Positions 23,170 to 33,412 of a stretch of 64,000 nucleotides of DNA are shown here, piece by piece. The first letter of the stretch is position 1. Every line of letters begins with the position of its first letter. A model generated the notes under the pieces. The model was not told the origin of the DNA. It ran no database searches and was given only the letters and a program-made list of their open reading frames with translations. Origin of the DNA: Gracilaria gracilis (lineage: Eukaryota > Rhodophyta > Florideophyceae > Gracilariales > Gracilariaceae); assembly GCA_030374805.1 (NCBI GenBank), contig JARGSG010000122.1:1-64000 (forward strand), read 5' to 3'. A program made the position numbers and the translations under genes.

Positions 23170-23198
23170 TTATTTATGGAATTTGAAATGGTCGTTGA

Positions 23199-26192
23199 TC
23201 ACGCAGTTGCGTGTGCCTGGGTGGACAGCGTCCAGCGTCGCCGGTTTACGGCAGCGGCTGTTAGCTGAAGAACGGTTCGTTCGAGGCGTAGGGCCAGCGT
23301 GTGGTACTCGGTGATCGGGTTAGACCCACGTACACTGCTAAAGTACTCAGCTATGCGGCGGGCGAACTGTTTTGCGGAGTCTCCAAGGCCTCCATGAACG
23401 TCAAACGCAAAGGGGACAAACTGAACGTTGTTATCCGCGCAGATTGCGTCGTATTTGGTGCGCTTTAAAGCTTCGGCTTTCGTTGCAGCCGCCGCTGCGT
23501 TTCGTGATGCTGCGAGGGTGTAATTGCGGCTACCCGGGCTCACCACTGTGACATCAACGCCGATGGGTTTCGCATGAAATCTTATATCGTCAATGAGCAA
23601 GTCCATTCGCCACTGAGCGTTTTCGTCAAGGTGCTGCTGGGATGGAAACTTCCATTCTCTGGAGACTTGCAGGCAAAGAGGAGTTTGTTTCAAGCAGTTG
23701 TAGAACACATCTTGAAGGGCGTTATGGCGTCGGGTGGCACCTAGTCCTACTGGGCATACCATAGCATGGTAACCCAGTGGATCTAACAGTGGAACGGAGA
23801 CGGCGTTTGATCCAGCGCATGACATACAGGGTGTGTTGGAGAAAAGTCTTTCGCCAAGACGAAGATCTATCATGGTTTTCATGATTTCTGGAGCTGGTGA
23901 CGGGTTTGATGTGGGATGGATGAAAGAAGTAAAACAAAGCGACGCCTCTACTGTGGAGACAGATTTGAGGCGCGCACGTTGAAGACGATGAGTGTAGGTC
24001 TCCGTTCGGGGAGGGGCGTGCAGTGAAGCTAAGTGATCTATGATCGCATCTTGATACAAATGCTGCAACTTGGCGATGCTGCCATTCTCGTCCGCTCTGG
24101 CTGTCAAAGAGTCAAACGCAAATTCGTGCGACAGCGCGTACGAGTCTTTGATGACATTGGCGATTTGCGCCAAACGCATGAAGTGAGAGGGTACCACCGC
24201 AAATGGCTGGAGAGCTTGCTGTATCTGGGAGTTGATTAATGACCAGGCTGCCATGAAGGAGGAAACAAATGCTGCACTACGCACCCATGAGGCTCTGGAA
24301 AGACCAAGACCGCCCTTGTTGAAAGGGAGGCAGGCTCTCTTCCAGCCTTTTGTGCTAATCTGTCTGTGGATCTGTTGAAACACCCTTCGCTGTTCTTCAT
24401 CGAAATATTCGACTTCAAACTGGGTTTAATGCGGCGGGGTGGTACGCAGAACGTATGTGAATTTGCAAGCACCTGCACAAAAGCGCAGCAGGGTCAGAGC
24501 CATATGAGGGTCGTTCAAAGCAGCAAGGGCATCACATAGGGCGCGCTGTTGGGCTCTACCAGACCGCAGTGCCTTTTTGACGGCATTGCCGTGACCCAAT
24601 GGGGCACCGAGAACGGTAATAGCCTTGTCATGATTGATGGAAGCAGGGAAGCTCGGAATTGTCGGACTTCGCCACCACCATGCGAATGATTTTTGTAGGT
24701 TAGGAACAAACCCAATCTGGGCTCCCTCGGTGTTTAGCGTTGTGAGGAAAGAAGACGCCACGTCACGTTTCAAGATGAAGTTTCCGTCATCTGCGTAGAA
24801 GAGGTTTAAAACAGGCTGGAAACGGTCCTGCAATTTGAGGACAAGTGGATGGAGGGCTAGGGCGAAGAGAAGCGGGCTGAGCGGATCGCCTTGTTGCGTG
24901 CCCGTTCTGCTTTCTATAATGAACTCACCAAAGCGTAACGGAATTACTGCGCGGTAGCAGTAGTGTACGAATCGGGCCATACCCGGGGCATTTTTGATGA
25001 CTTCGTTCAGGATGAGTTGGCGCTCCACTGCGTTGAAGGCATTTGTGGCATCGATGCTGAGAAGCACCAAGTCTTCTCTTCGCAGTTTGTTTGAAACATT
25101 GCGGAGGATATGAACAATTGCTTCGCTGCCACAGGAGGTTCCGACACCTACCTGGTGAGGGCGCAAGTAGGATTGTACTGCGGGGTCTCTGGACATGGTT
25201 TGGGCCACCATTCGGGCTATGAATCTACGCCAGACCAGCCCAATTGCAAGGGGTCGCAGTTTGGAGGAGCGGGGTTTTGGAATACCTATGAGGCTTCCTG
25301 TGGAGAACCACTGCTCGGAACCGGGGGGTAGGCCGCCAGCGATGACAGAATTGACGAACGAAGTCACTTCCTTAAGGATGGGGCGATCTGGGGGTTGGCC
25401 GCCTGGCGTTGCCGCCAGGTATTTCAGAAAGAGCGGACGCATTCCGTCTGGCCCTGGAGAAGAACTTTTAGACGTTTGTAGGATTGTCCTGCGAACAAAA
25501 GCCTCGTCAAGCGCCAGGGGGGATGGAAGGAACTGCGGAGGGGTAGGAGTGAGAGGGATAGAGGGAGACGGGTGAAGATTGGCCACAGTTGTTGCGGTCT
25601 GTTCGGACGGCGTGACTGGTTGGGATTCAGCACCCAGAATGGCACATGCTTTTGTGTATTCACCAGCTAGAAAGGCCTTTCTGGCTCTCCGCTGTTTGTT
25701 GGTAGGAGATGGAGATTGGCCTGGGGTACGTAAGTGAGCCACACAGGCCTCGTCATATAAAGTATTCCATTCGCCGCGCAGCGCCATGTGAACTCTGCGT
25801 TTGATGGAACGGTGGAGCGAGGGTCGGTTTCTATTTCGTGCTTCTCCGCGGCCGTTTCGGCGGAAGACAAGCTTGGGCGTGGCGATCAGGCGCGTAAGGC
25901 AGTGCTGTTTGAGGAAAAGCGTACGAGCTGTGTTGAAATTGTGTAGCAGGTGGTAGTACAGTTCAATATAGTCCAGGCGCAAGGACCGGGGGAGGAACTC
26001 GATGGTTGACAAACGTAGATCAAGAATGGTGGTGATTGAGGGGCAGTCACCCACAGTACGGGGAAGCGACATAGCAGGGGGCAAACAAGTACGGCAGGAG
26101 GTGTCTCTCTCAGATACGTTGTGGTTGTACGCTGGTTGTGCTGTCCGTAGGATATACGGTGTTGCTTTGTAAAACCGTGAAACGATTTTCAT
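23199..26192 (-). CDS. LINE ORF2: reverse transcriptase and restriction-like endonuclease, one internal stop
   Basis: A frame of 998 codons from ATG 26192 to TGA 23199 has a single in-frame TAA at 24428-24426. The first 588 residues hold the RT: S-P-G-P-D-G-M (motif 1), L-R-P-L-A-I, S-I-D-A-T-N-A-F-N (catalytic Asp), G-T-Q-Q-G-D-P-L-S-P and F-Y-A-D-D (catalytic pair). The segment after the stop carries C-M-S-C...G-Y-H-A-M-V-C...R-H-N-A, a Cys/His cluster. W-R-M-D-L-L-I-D-D and G-V-D-V-T-V-V then follow, the PD-(D/E)xK core of R2/CRE-type endonucleases. There is no apurinic endonuclease domain at the N terminus. The stop falls between RT and endonuclease and would leave an RT-only protein. It may be a simple nonsense mutation. 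Confidence 0.85.
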
Positions 26193-26424
26193 TGCGGATA
26201 GAGCGGTTTAGCGCCGGAGAACGGTTAACATGAGTACTCGGTTGCCTGGTGGGCTCATGCTCATCTACGCTTGGTCCAGGAGGTGAGCACTCCATTGGGG
26301 CCGTCGATTGGGCGGCAAGGGTTACAGTCCCCGGCGCTTGCGTCTGGCCCACAGCTGGCGAGGATTGCGTTGCTGCTGGCGGTGCTCGGGGTGGAATCGG
26401 TTGAATCGTGGACGACGGAGCACG

Positions 26425-27402
26425 TTACTTGTACGCAGAGAAGCAGCGGTTTTCGTGCTCACGCAGTGCATCGGCAAAGGGCAGTTGGGGTCTCCAATAG
26501 GTTGCTGGTGATTCCAAACGGTTGATTTCTTCCCGCAGTTTCAACACAAGCTGTAAAAGGTCATCACTTGAGTCCGTGTTAGGGAAAAGGTCAAGGAGGT
26601 TTTCGATGGGGTCGACTGTAATCTTGGGTAAACGAGTGATACCACAATGACGGACTGTAATATCGTGGAATCGATCATAAGCCGGTTTCAGAAGAGTAAT
26701 GCAGCTTTCTGGGGCAAATACCAAGAAACTGCGCGGATCACTGGTTTTCACCATTGTTAAGGGTTCGCGAATACCAGCTTCGGCGAAGCAGCGGGTGATG
26801 TTGAACGGATTCTGCATGGGCTTTTGCTGCGTTGCGGTGCGAAGGACGGCAAATTTCTTTCCCTCATATCCGATTGTGTTTACTGCGGTACGGTAGATGC
26901 GGTTCCGAGCGTTCTTAGAGAGCTCGAAGTTGCTGGAGTTGAATTCATTGATCGTTGCAGCAGTCTGAGGCGTGATCGCAGGTAGGCGTGACGATTTTGA
27001 TGCAGTCGGGTTTGGGAGACGGTGTTGGAGAACTTGTGCATACGTAAATTTCGCCGGGTCGGGTACGACGTTCTCTTCATCGTTTTCAGCTGAGGGCGTG
27101 GGGGAGGGAGTATCAGATAAGGGGCGATTGGAACTGATCTTGCTGTGAATGTAGGAAGCAAAGGCTCCTATGTCTGCGAAATCACCGGTTACTAAATGTG
27201 CGATGCTTGACAGCTGTCCGTTTTGGTGGCCTAAAACGTCCACAAACTTCTTGATATCCGCGGCTTTGCTGAAGTCCAGCTCAGGGCTGAAGATGTTCTT
27301 AGAGGTCATGATAAACTGGAGGAGGGCATGCACCCACATGTCTGCTTTACTCTGATACAGAGTTCTAAGCGTCGCTGCAGGGACGGGGTTTTCCACCGCC
27401 AT
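26425..27402 (-). CDS. LINE ORF1 protein
   Basis: The 325-residue protein starts M-A-V-E-N-P-V-P and precedes ORF2 by about 230 bp on the same strand. I see no CCHC zinc knuckle. The middle (about 150-260) alternates beta and helix with basic residues, as in RRM-like RNA-binding ORF1 proteins. A short leucine-rich helix follows near the C terminus (L-L-Q-L-V-L-K-L-R-E-E-I-N-R-L). Known ORF1 proteins bind LINE RNA and act as chaperones. The assignment rests mainly on position and size. Confidence 0.65.
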   Translation of the reverse strand: MAVENPVPAATLRTLYQSKADMWVHALLQFIMTSKNIFSPELDFSKAADIKKFVDVLGHQNGQLSSIAHLVTGDFADIGAFASYIHSKISSNRPLSDTPSPTPSAENDEENVVPDPAKFTYAQVLQHRLPNPTASKSSRLPAITPQTAATINEFNSSNFELSKNARNRIYRTAVNTIGYEGKKFAVLRTATQQKPMQNPFNITRCFAEAGIREPLTMVKTSDPRSFLVFAPESCITLLKPAYDRFHDITVRHCGITRLPKITVDPIENLLDLFPNTDSSDDLLQLVLKLREEINRLESPATYWRPQLPFADALREHENRCFSAYK

Positions 27403-28716
27403 TGCGAGAGGCCGTTAGGGACTAGGGACAAGTCTGCCTTTGAGTTTCAACAAGCTGGGAGAGGTGGTTCAAGATTGTCGAGGAAATGACAAGACGAGAT
27501 ACGAAAACAAGCCACAGAAGCGATGGTAGAACTTGTGGTGAACGCATCATGCCGGCGGATGGAGCAAGGGAGCGGCACGGAAGAAGGAGAAGGAAGCAGA
27601 AGGGTTGACGAATGTGGAGTGAAGTTTATATCTCCGGTATAAATGCTCAAAATTTGATTTAATGCAGTCAGCAGCCAAATCACCAGACCGACAGAAGATC
27701 TGCCACCTCACCAAGATCAGATCAGCCAACCATCCTGCTCCAGATCATCAATTAATCTGCGGGCGCCGCCTGGCCAGCCGAAGCTAGTGCAACCTGTACA
27801 GCGCGTGCACTTGTCACGACGGGACGTCAAGCTTTCTACTCGCGATCAGCCTCTGTCTCCGTCGCGTTCGCGTCTGATTGTCTTCTCAGATTCTCTTTTC
27901 ACCCTACCCGCCCTCCCTCTTAGGAGCAGAGATGTCCTTCTGGGACACTCTGAACGCGTGAGGTGTTTACCTTACGGTGTAGCAGAGCACATGGCACTTG
28001 CCGCTCTGTGTCTCCGTTATTGCCCAAAACTATAGATCAAAAAAGTCAATAGCATAGAAAAAATTCGTGCAAACCCTTACCCCAAATTTCATCCGCTTCT
28101 CGCAGTCACCAGGGTATTGTTGGAAATGTTGCAATTTTCAAATTGAGAGTTCAAATAAATGACTTTGGACTCAAAACAATTGTGCGTGTCTACCCTCTTG
28201 AAGTAATCTTCCTCATCGAAAGAAAGAGACGCAACGCTACAAACCAGTTCAATCTTATACGCCACTCCTGACGCTTTAAAGAATTTACAGCTGGGGTGAG
28301 CCCCATAGCCCTATCGTCATGGGCATGCCACAGCGGTAAATCATGTCGTGTCCAAAGCTGGTCAGTAAGCCATGGTACGACAACCCGATATAGCACGTAA
28401 AAGGGCTGCCCATGGAAGAACGCAAGCCCCGTACGACATAGTTTCTCGAGACTTCTGGTGGTCCAATGATGGAGAGCAGAGTTTGGCTGAAGGACGACAA
28501 AGGTTGCCGATACATCTGATCGTTTTGTGTCATGCGATACAGCTCTCCGGCTCAAAGAGGCAGGGATACACTTTTGAAGACAATAGGTCTACTTTTGGAG
28601 GCCTCAAACAAAGCACATGCATGCACTTATAAGAAGCCACTATCGTGGCTTCACCACACATCTCTTCGTTCTCCTTAACCTCGTTCAGCATAAGAGTCAT
28701 TCTTGCCACAGTTGCT
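27403..28716. other. LINE 5' flank and intergenic sequence
   Basis: No host gene can be supported. The left part (to about 28000) is GC-rich and probably includes the LINE 5' untranslated region. I searched it for the missing first codons of the amine oxidase on the minus strand and did not find them. 28190-28640 has short frames on both strands without recognisable features. Confidence 0.5.
28627..28633 (+). promoter_or_regulatory. TATA box of the Cys-repeat gene
   Basis: TTATAAG lies 90 bp upstream of the ATG at 28717 and is followed by a pyrimidine-rich leader. Confidence 0.4.
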
Positions 28717-29652
28717 ATGCCTTTCGCACAGATATCTCTCCTTTTTCTCCTGCTCGTCTGCCGCGTTCGTGTACTGGCGGCCATCCCTTGTGAACCTGGA
28801 TATGGAAACGACTATAAACGAGGCTGCATAATTTGTCAACCGGGATCATATGATAATGGCCATGGATATTGTGCCCCGTGCTACCCGGGTACGTTTCAGA
28901 CCAAAGTCGGTCAAACTGAATGCAAACTTTGCCCTCGAAACACTCATTCTCGCTATAACGCAACAAAATGCGTTTCCTGCCCTGAAGGACAAACGTTGAT
29001 GGATGCAAATGCTTGTAGAACCTGCCCAGCTGGACAATACTATTCGAATCAAGGTGGTTATTGCGCCGGGTGTGAGAATGGCTTCTTCAAGGCCAAAGAG
29101 GGATTAGGTCCGTGCCTGCCGTGCCCGAAGAATACGTTCTCTGCAAGGGAGAAAACAGAATGCGTTTCATGTCCCGAAGGTCATGCGCTAGTGAGAAACG
29201 GATCTTGCGTGAAATGCCCACCCGGTAAACACTATGACAGCTTTTCCTCTGAGTGTAGAGATTGTAATGTGGATGCTTATACGGACTCTCCGAATGTTTT
29301 GGGAAACTGTTACCTGTGTGGTGGAAACTCATTCTCTGCTCCGGGCTCCGCAGAATGTATCGATTGTCCGGTTGGAGAAGTGTTCATCAGAAGGTCTGAG
29401 ACTTGTGAGAAATGTGAACCAGGTCAGTTCTACGACAACTACGAGCAGACTTGTACGGAATGTCCCTACAACCATTTTAGCCGTTACGAGAGTGAACGAT
29501 ACTGTAGGCCTTGTATGCCAGGAACATTTGCCCGACGTGGGTCTACCACTTGCTTCGTGTGTCCCCGCGGGCAGGTTTACCTCGCAGAACGAGATGATTG
29601 CGGCGTGTGTCCACCAGGAGCTTTCTACGACCATCATGCCCGATGTGACTAA
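28717..29652 (+). CDS. Secreted cysteine-repeat protein (GCC2/GCC3, ephrin-receptor-like repeats)
   Basis: The 311-residue protein begins with a signal peptide (M-P-F-A-Q-I-S-L-L-F-L-L-L-V-C-R) and then consists almost only of Cys-rich repeats. About seven tandem units of some 40-45 residues contain variants of C-x2-C-P-x-G-x-(F/Y)-x-N...C-x2-C-P-x-N-T-(F/H)-S...C-V-S-C-P-E-G. This is the GCC2/GCC3 or TNFR/ephrin-receptor ectodomain pattern, where each unit is held by disulphides. It ends in the repeat zone with no membrane segment, so it is probably secreted or wall-associated. I chose ATG 28717 over a longer frame because it gives a clean signal peptide and follows a TATA box. Ligand and role are unknown. 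Such repeats are common in extracellular proteins of protists and algae. Confidence 0.8.
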   Translation: MPFAQISLLFLLLVCRVRVLAAIPCEPGYGNDYKRGCIICQPGSYDNGHGYCAPCYPGTFQTKVGQTECKLCPRNTHSRYNATKCVSCPEGQTLMDANACRTCPAGQYYSNQGGYCAGCENGFFKAKEGLGPCLPCPKNTFSAREKTECVSCPEGHALVRNGSCVKCPPGKHYDSFSSECRDCNVDAYTDSPNVLGNCYLCGGNSFSAPGSAECIDCPVGEVFIRRSETCEKCEPGQFYDNYEQTCTECPYNHFSRYESERYCRPCMPGTFARRGSTTCFVCPRGQVYLAERDDCGVCPPGAFYDHHARCD

Positions 29653-30428
29653 AGTACGCAAAACTTGTAGTGCACCGGATACATTTTCGTTGTCCTAGAG
29701 TTGTGTTGCTCTCGTTTTACTGAGCATAGCAGTAAACAGCAGTATCGATGATGAAGAGTAACAAAGGTTGAAATGAATTTGACTGTCGCTATGATGGACT
29801 AAACCCCATGCATTAAAAAGCATGCACCATCATCGGCAACTACCGAAGGTACTTCGAAAGAACTGAGGTGCTGTTTTCAGTTCATTCGAGCTTGTTGTCG
29901 GTTAAGAGGACACATTCCGTAACGATCGGTTAACCACGAATGTAAAGCAACTGAGAAGCCGCCACAGAAACGTCAAAAACCGTTTAATTTTGCGGGTTGT
30001 TTTGACTGTAATGCGGTCATTGCTCATAGTTTAGTGTAGGGATTGCTTCCGTAAGGTTATGGCAACTGAGGGGCTCCTTCGGCGGCTAATCGACCCTTAC
30101 GCTTTCGTTACGCAGGTTCTCGGGCTTTACGGGGCTACTGCGGTGTGATGAATAAGAAGGGTTCTGTTGTAAGGACAAACTGACACGTGGAGTAGGTTTT
30201 ATCTCACCAATTTTATTTAGTGGGACTAATTCTTTTTGACATCCCAGTTTGCGTTCTTCGAAACTAATTCTCGTTGCGCGATAACGTTTGGAGACACGCA
30301 GTCTGCAGGTATTCTTCTTGCCCGTCACAGCACCGGAAATTAATTTCTCCGCTGCGGATATATAGGAATTTTGAATATGGTAAATGGCGTTTGTTGAGCT
30401 ATAGCACGGCCAGAAACATCAGAAACGG
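29653..30428. other. Intergenic, convergent gene ends
   Basis: No gene is visible. The region separates the 3' ends of two convergent genes. An inverted repeat (GCATTAAAAAGCATGC near 29811-29826) could form a small hairpin. Confidence 0.5.
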
Positions 30429-31421
30429 TCATACAGACGAGTACGAAACCGTTCTTACAGTGAAACCGTTCTCCGTTGTTTCCGGATTCCAGGCGATAAC
30501 CCATTTCCCTTCGTTCTGAAAGAGGTCAAACTTTTCAACCAAAGCGAGTAATGCGGAATTGACTCGCGGAGCTTGCCATCTACGGCCCTTCATTTGGAGC
30601 GATGCGTAACAGCCTTTGTGCATCAAGCCCTCAATACGTTCTTCGGAAATAGCAATATATAAGGCTACCATACTTTCCCGTTGCAAAGGCGTCATAGATG
30701 CGAGTAAGCCAAGATAAACGCCTTGAAATGCTGAGAAAATAAGACCCCTTGTGATGATCTGGCCCAGCCCAAATATGGTAAGCACGAAGTTTGATACCCA
30801 TTCAGAAAGCCTCTTTCCGAGAGAAAAAGAAGAGATACTGTTACCCACTTCCACTTCAGCCACAACTTCAGCAGATGCCCATAATGCAGCCAAGAAGAAC
30901 AAAGAGCTAAGGACCAAAGCAGAAAGGACTGTTAACCACGCAGATTTCTCAATGAATTTGATGGAGCCGTCCTCTGTTTGTTCAATGTACACGAAATCTT
31001 CTACCAATCTTTTCACAAACGATTTATCACTTTCTGTCAAGAAGTGTACATCCGACCACTGAATTGGTGTTCCTTCTTCGTAGGAAAGGGCTTCATCGAT
31101 ATGATTGATCAACCGCGATGCAGTACGGCCATTCAACCATCGATGTGAAAAATGCAATTTAAATAGAGAGCAAAACCGAGGCGAATGATTAGTACAGTGG
31201 ATACGGTTCCTTTTCATAATTAGTAACGAAACTATTGGTGCTCCGATGCAAGTAAGACCCCATATTATAGTTGATGTAACCCAGGTTTCACGCAGAGATA
31301 CGTCTTTTTTAAGGAGAATTGAAGTTTTATCTGCCAACCGAAGAATGTCACGAAGAATTAAAAGACTGAAAGCGATAGAAAGAAGAAAAATGATGTAGTT
31401 GCAAATGATGAGGCGTCGCAT
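30429..31421 (-). CDS. Multi-pass membrane protein, unknown function
   Basis: The intact 330-codon frame starts at ATG 31421. Hydrophobic segments lie at about 5-24 (Y-I-I-F-L-L-S-I-A-F-S-L-L-I-L), 48-68 (I-I-W-G-L-T-C-I-G-A-P-I-V-S-L-L-I) and 163-185 (W-L-T-V-L-S-A-L-V-L-S-S-L-F-F-L-A-A-L-W-A). A further pair lies at about 210-245 (F-V-L-T-I-F-G-L-G-Q-I-I and L-I-F-S-A-F-Q-G-V-Y-L-G-L-L). The loop between helices 2 and 3 is polar with a charged helix. The C-terminal 75 residues are soluble. I do not recognise the family. Its plan of paired N-terminal helices, a soluble loop and later helices recalls other lineage-specific algal membrane proteins, but that is only an impression. Confidence 0.7.
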   Translation of the reverse strand: MRRLIICNYIIFLLSIAFSLLILRDILRLADKTSILLKKDVSLRETWVTSTIIWGLTCIGAPIVSLLIMKRNRIHCTNHSPRFCSLFKLHFSHRWLNGRTASRLINHIDEALSYEEGTPIQWSDVHFLTESDKSFVKRLVEDFVYIEQTEDGSIKFIEKSAWLTVLSALVLSSLFFLAALWASAEVVAEVEVGNSISSFSLGKRLSEWVSNFVLTIFGLGQIITRGLIFSAFQGVYLGLLASMTPLQRESMVALYIAISEERIEGLMHKGCYASLQMKGRRWQAPRVNSALLALVEKFDLFQNEGKWVIAWNPETTENGFTVRTVSYSSV

Positions 31422-33039
31422 CGCTCTTTTGAGTGTGGAATGAGTTTAAAGAGTTCCAACAAACTGAATGAGGACGGAGGAAAGTAAGGGCGGGCAGCGT
31501 TGTGGAGATAATGACGTGTTGAAGTAGGTGAGACCAAGCCAAGTTCGTATATATCTTTAGAACCTTCGTTCAAAGGCCGACAGAGTGCCATGAAGGTGTA
31601 TGTATATAAGTTGTCAGCTATTTCGTCATATCTTTGGGCCAATAGGGCCAAACTACCGAAGAGGGTGAGGCAATACCTTTATTGTGACGAAGCTATCTGA
31701 AACTAGGCCGTTTACGTAACAAGCACTCGAAATACGAATGAATCCTGACATCTCGCTTGTTTTGTCTTGAGAACTACACGGTACAAGGGTAACGGGGCGT
31801 TCTAATCTTACACAAGTAGTACACAGTGTGTACTACTTGTGTACTACCAACGGTACACACCACGATGACAGAGCGGGAAAAGAAGTCCAGCGTGCATCTC
31901 GCATGTCGACTCGGGACTCCCGAGACGCACCTTCGGGCCAAGGCATTGGCACATAAAGTATTCTATGTGTAGCGACAGGTCAGCGATCTACACGTAGATC
32001 TTTTTAGCTCTCGACCCTCAGGACTACCTCATCGTCGAAGAGAGAAGCGCACGTGTACTCCTGTACACGTTTGACTAGCTGTAAACTGCCGTGGCCAAGG
32101 AGCATTGGTGATTTGGTGCTCTGTCAGACTGAGAGCCCACTTCTCGGGTTCCTGCTTTGTATGATAGCTTGGCTGTTGAGGAACGAGTACTATCGCAAGG
32201 GTTATAATTCCGCCAAACGGTCCCAGATCCGAGATGGGAAGTAATATGGAAGCAAATGACAAAGTTGTAATCTCGCAGACATCAGGCTAACAGCAGGATC
32301 AGTAATTGAAAAGTCTTCTCTTGCACCACTGACACTGCAACTCTTAGTGTGGATAAGGGTGGATGGCCTGACTTTCGTAAACAGCGTCCTAAGAATTGAT
32401 AAGAGGAGATAACATTGATGCCTTACTATCATGGCACTTGGCCAAGGGGATCCGAGGGAATAGTGGAGAAAGGAATCTCGGCCACCTATGACACCGAACT
32501 GAGCTAGGTTCTAATTTATTAGCGTAGAAACCTTTATAGACAACTTTAACAATCGCAACAAGAGTAAGTTTGGCCTGGACAACATTCTAGCATACGAAAC
32601 CGCTAGCCCATTAGTGGCAGCTAAACTTGTGGAAATGCCAACTTTCATCGGATGGGACCAGACTGGAGCGACGTTTAGTGATTAATGCCATCGACGAAGA
32701 TCTCACAATTTCTAGACAACAACGTGTACTTGTACAACATTTTAGAGCACTCTCATGTTGCTCTCTGTTCATCTTGATGTTTGGGGTGAAGTAAATGACA
32801 CATGGTGAGCACATGCTCTAACGTCTCTGCTAAACATTGGCGTTCAGTAAATCTCCATGGAGGACTACACTGCTCCTAGGTGACGAGTGAAGAAGACAAT
32901 GTCATGAACACTCTTCTTCGTTCCTGAAAATTTAATTAGATCGCAAAGAAAAGACGGGCGATATCTCTGAGAATTTCGAGAGTTGGCCCTTCGAATTTCT
33001 TTCATCCAATCGCCGAAGTTTTCTCCATGGACACATCCC
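31422..33039. other. Intergenic, left flank of the MULE
   Basis: No gene can be supported. TATA-like words lie near 31546 and 31603 on the side of the membrane-protein gene. A perfect 31-bp palindrome (31811-31841) and a copy of TACCAACGGTAC (31845) are listed separately. Confidence 0.5.
31811..31856. promoter_or_regulatory. 31-bp palindrome followed by the TACCAACGGTAC word (copy 2)
   Basis: CACAAGTAGTACACA (31811-31825) and its exact reverse complement (31827-31841) flank a single G. Three bases on, TACCAACGGTAC occupies 31845-31856. Both are rich in GTAC and sit about 400 bp upstream of the divergent gene at 31421. A regulatory role is inference. Confidence 0.45.
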
Positions 33040-33048
33040 AAATAATAA
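33040..33048. repeat. MULE target-site duplication, left
   Basis: AAATAATAA directly precedes the outer end of the left repeat and is identical to 38747-38755. Confidence 0.9.
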
Positions 33049-33299
33049 GGGGGACGGAGAATCTACGGGCAGTGAGGTGCGTAGGATATATGTGGTAGAA
33101 CCTCCACATGTTTGTAAAGATTTTGGGAAGAACCTCCCTTTTACAATGTAACGCGTGCAGAACCTCCTTTCCAACCAACGCGAGCCAAGTAGCAAAACCC
33201 TCCCTAGCTACGCTTCTGATTGGTACCGTGCCTTCCAGGCGTGACAACGGGAGCTTAAGACGCTGAAGTTTGAAAAAGTCCGCGCTTTCTTGCTGCACC
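33049..33299. repeat. MULE left terminal inverted repeat
   Basis: These 251 bp pair with 38496-38746 with two mismatches by eye. Translating the repeat gives a spurious frame seen at both ends of the element. It is not a gene. Confidence 0.93.
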
Positions 33300-33412
33300 G
33301 CTAAAGAGCCACGCTGTACGTTCCTTGCGCTGCACTGATCATCTCGTCAACCTCCGTAAACTACAGGTATGAACCATCTCCTCAAAACTTGTTCTTGAAC
33401 ACCGTTTATTGA

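Larger units (their letters stand above)
23175..27402 (-). mobile_element. Non-LTR retrotransposon (LINE) with ORF1, RT and a C-terminal endonuclease
   Basis: The element is transcribed right to left. It has an ORF1 (27402-26425) and an ORF2 (26192-23199) carrying reverse transcriptase followed by a restriction-like endonuclease, the layout of early-branching R2/CRE-type LINEs. The 3' end is compact: only about 25 bp separate the ORF2 stop from the amine oxidase frame. An AATAAA-like tail is present there. The 5' end is not defined; GC-rich sequence upstream of 27402, perhaps to about 28000, may be 5' UTR. I found no convincing target duplication. One in-frame stop in ORF2 is the only clear defect, so the copy is recent or was until recently active. 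Confidence 0.85.

Noticed and set aside
28190-28555. A 121-codon minus-strand frame upstream of the Cys-repeat gene
   Set aside because: Random composition and no start context or domain; it runs over the likely promoter of the divergent gene.
28597-28603. GAGGCCT near 28597 as the partner of the LINE target duplication at 23164
   Set aside because: Only 7 bp match, and the site lies 1.2 kb beyond ORF1; chance similarity is likely.
33002-33298. Identical short proteins encoded at 33.0-33.3 kb (-) and 38.5-38.8 kb (+)
   Set aside because: They are translations of the MULE terminal inverted repeats, not genes.
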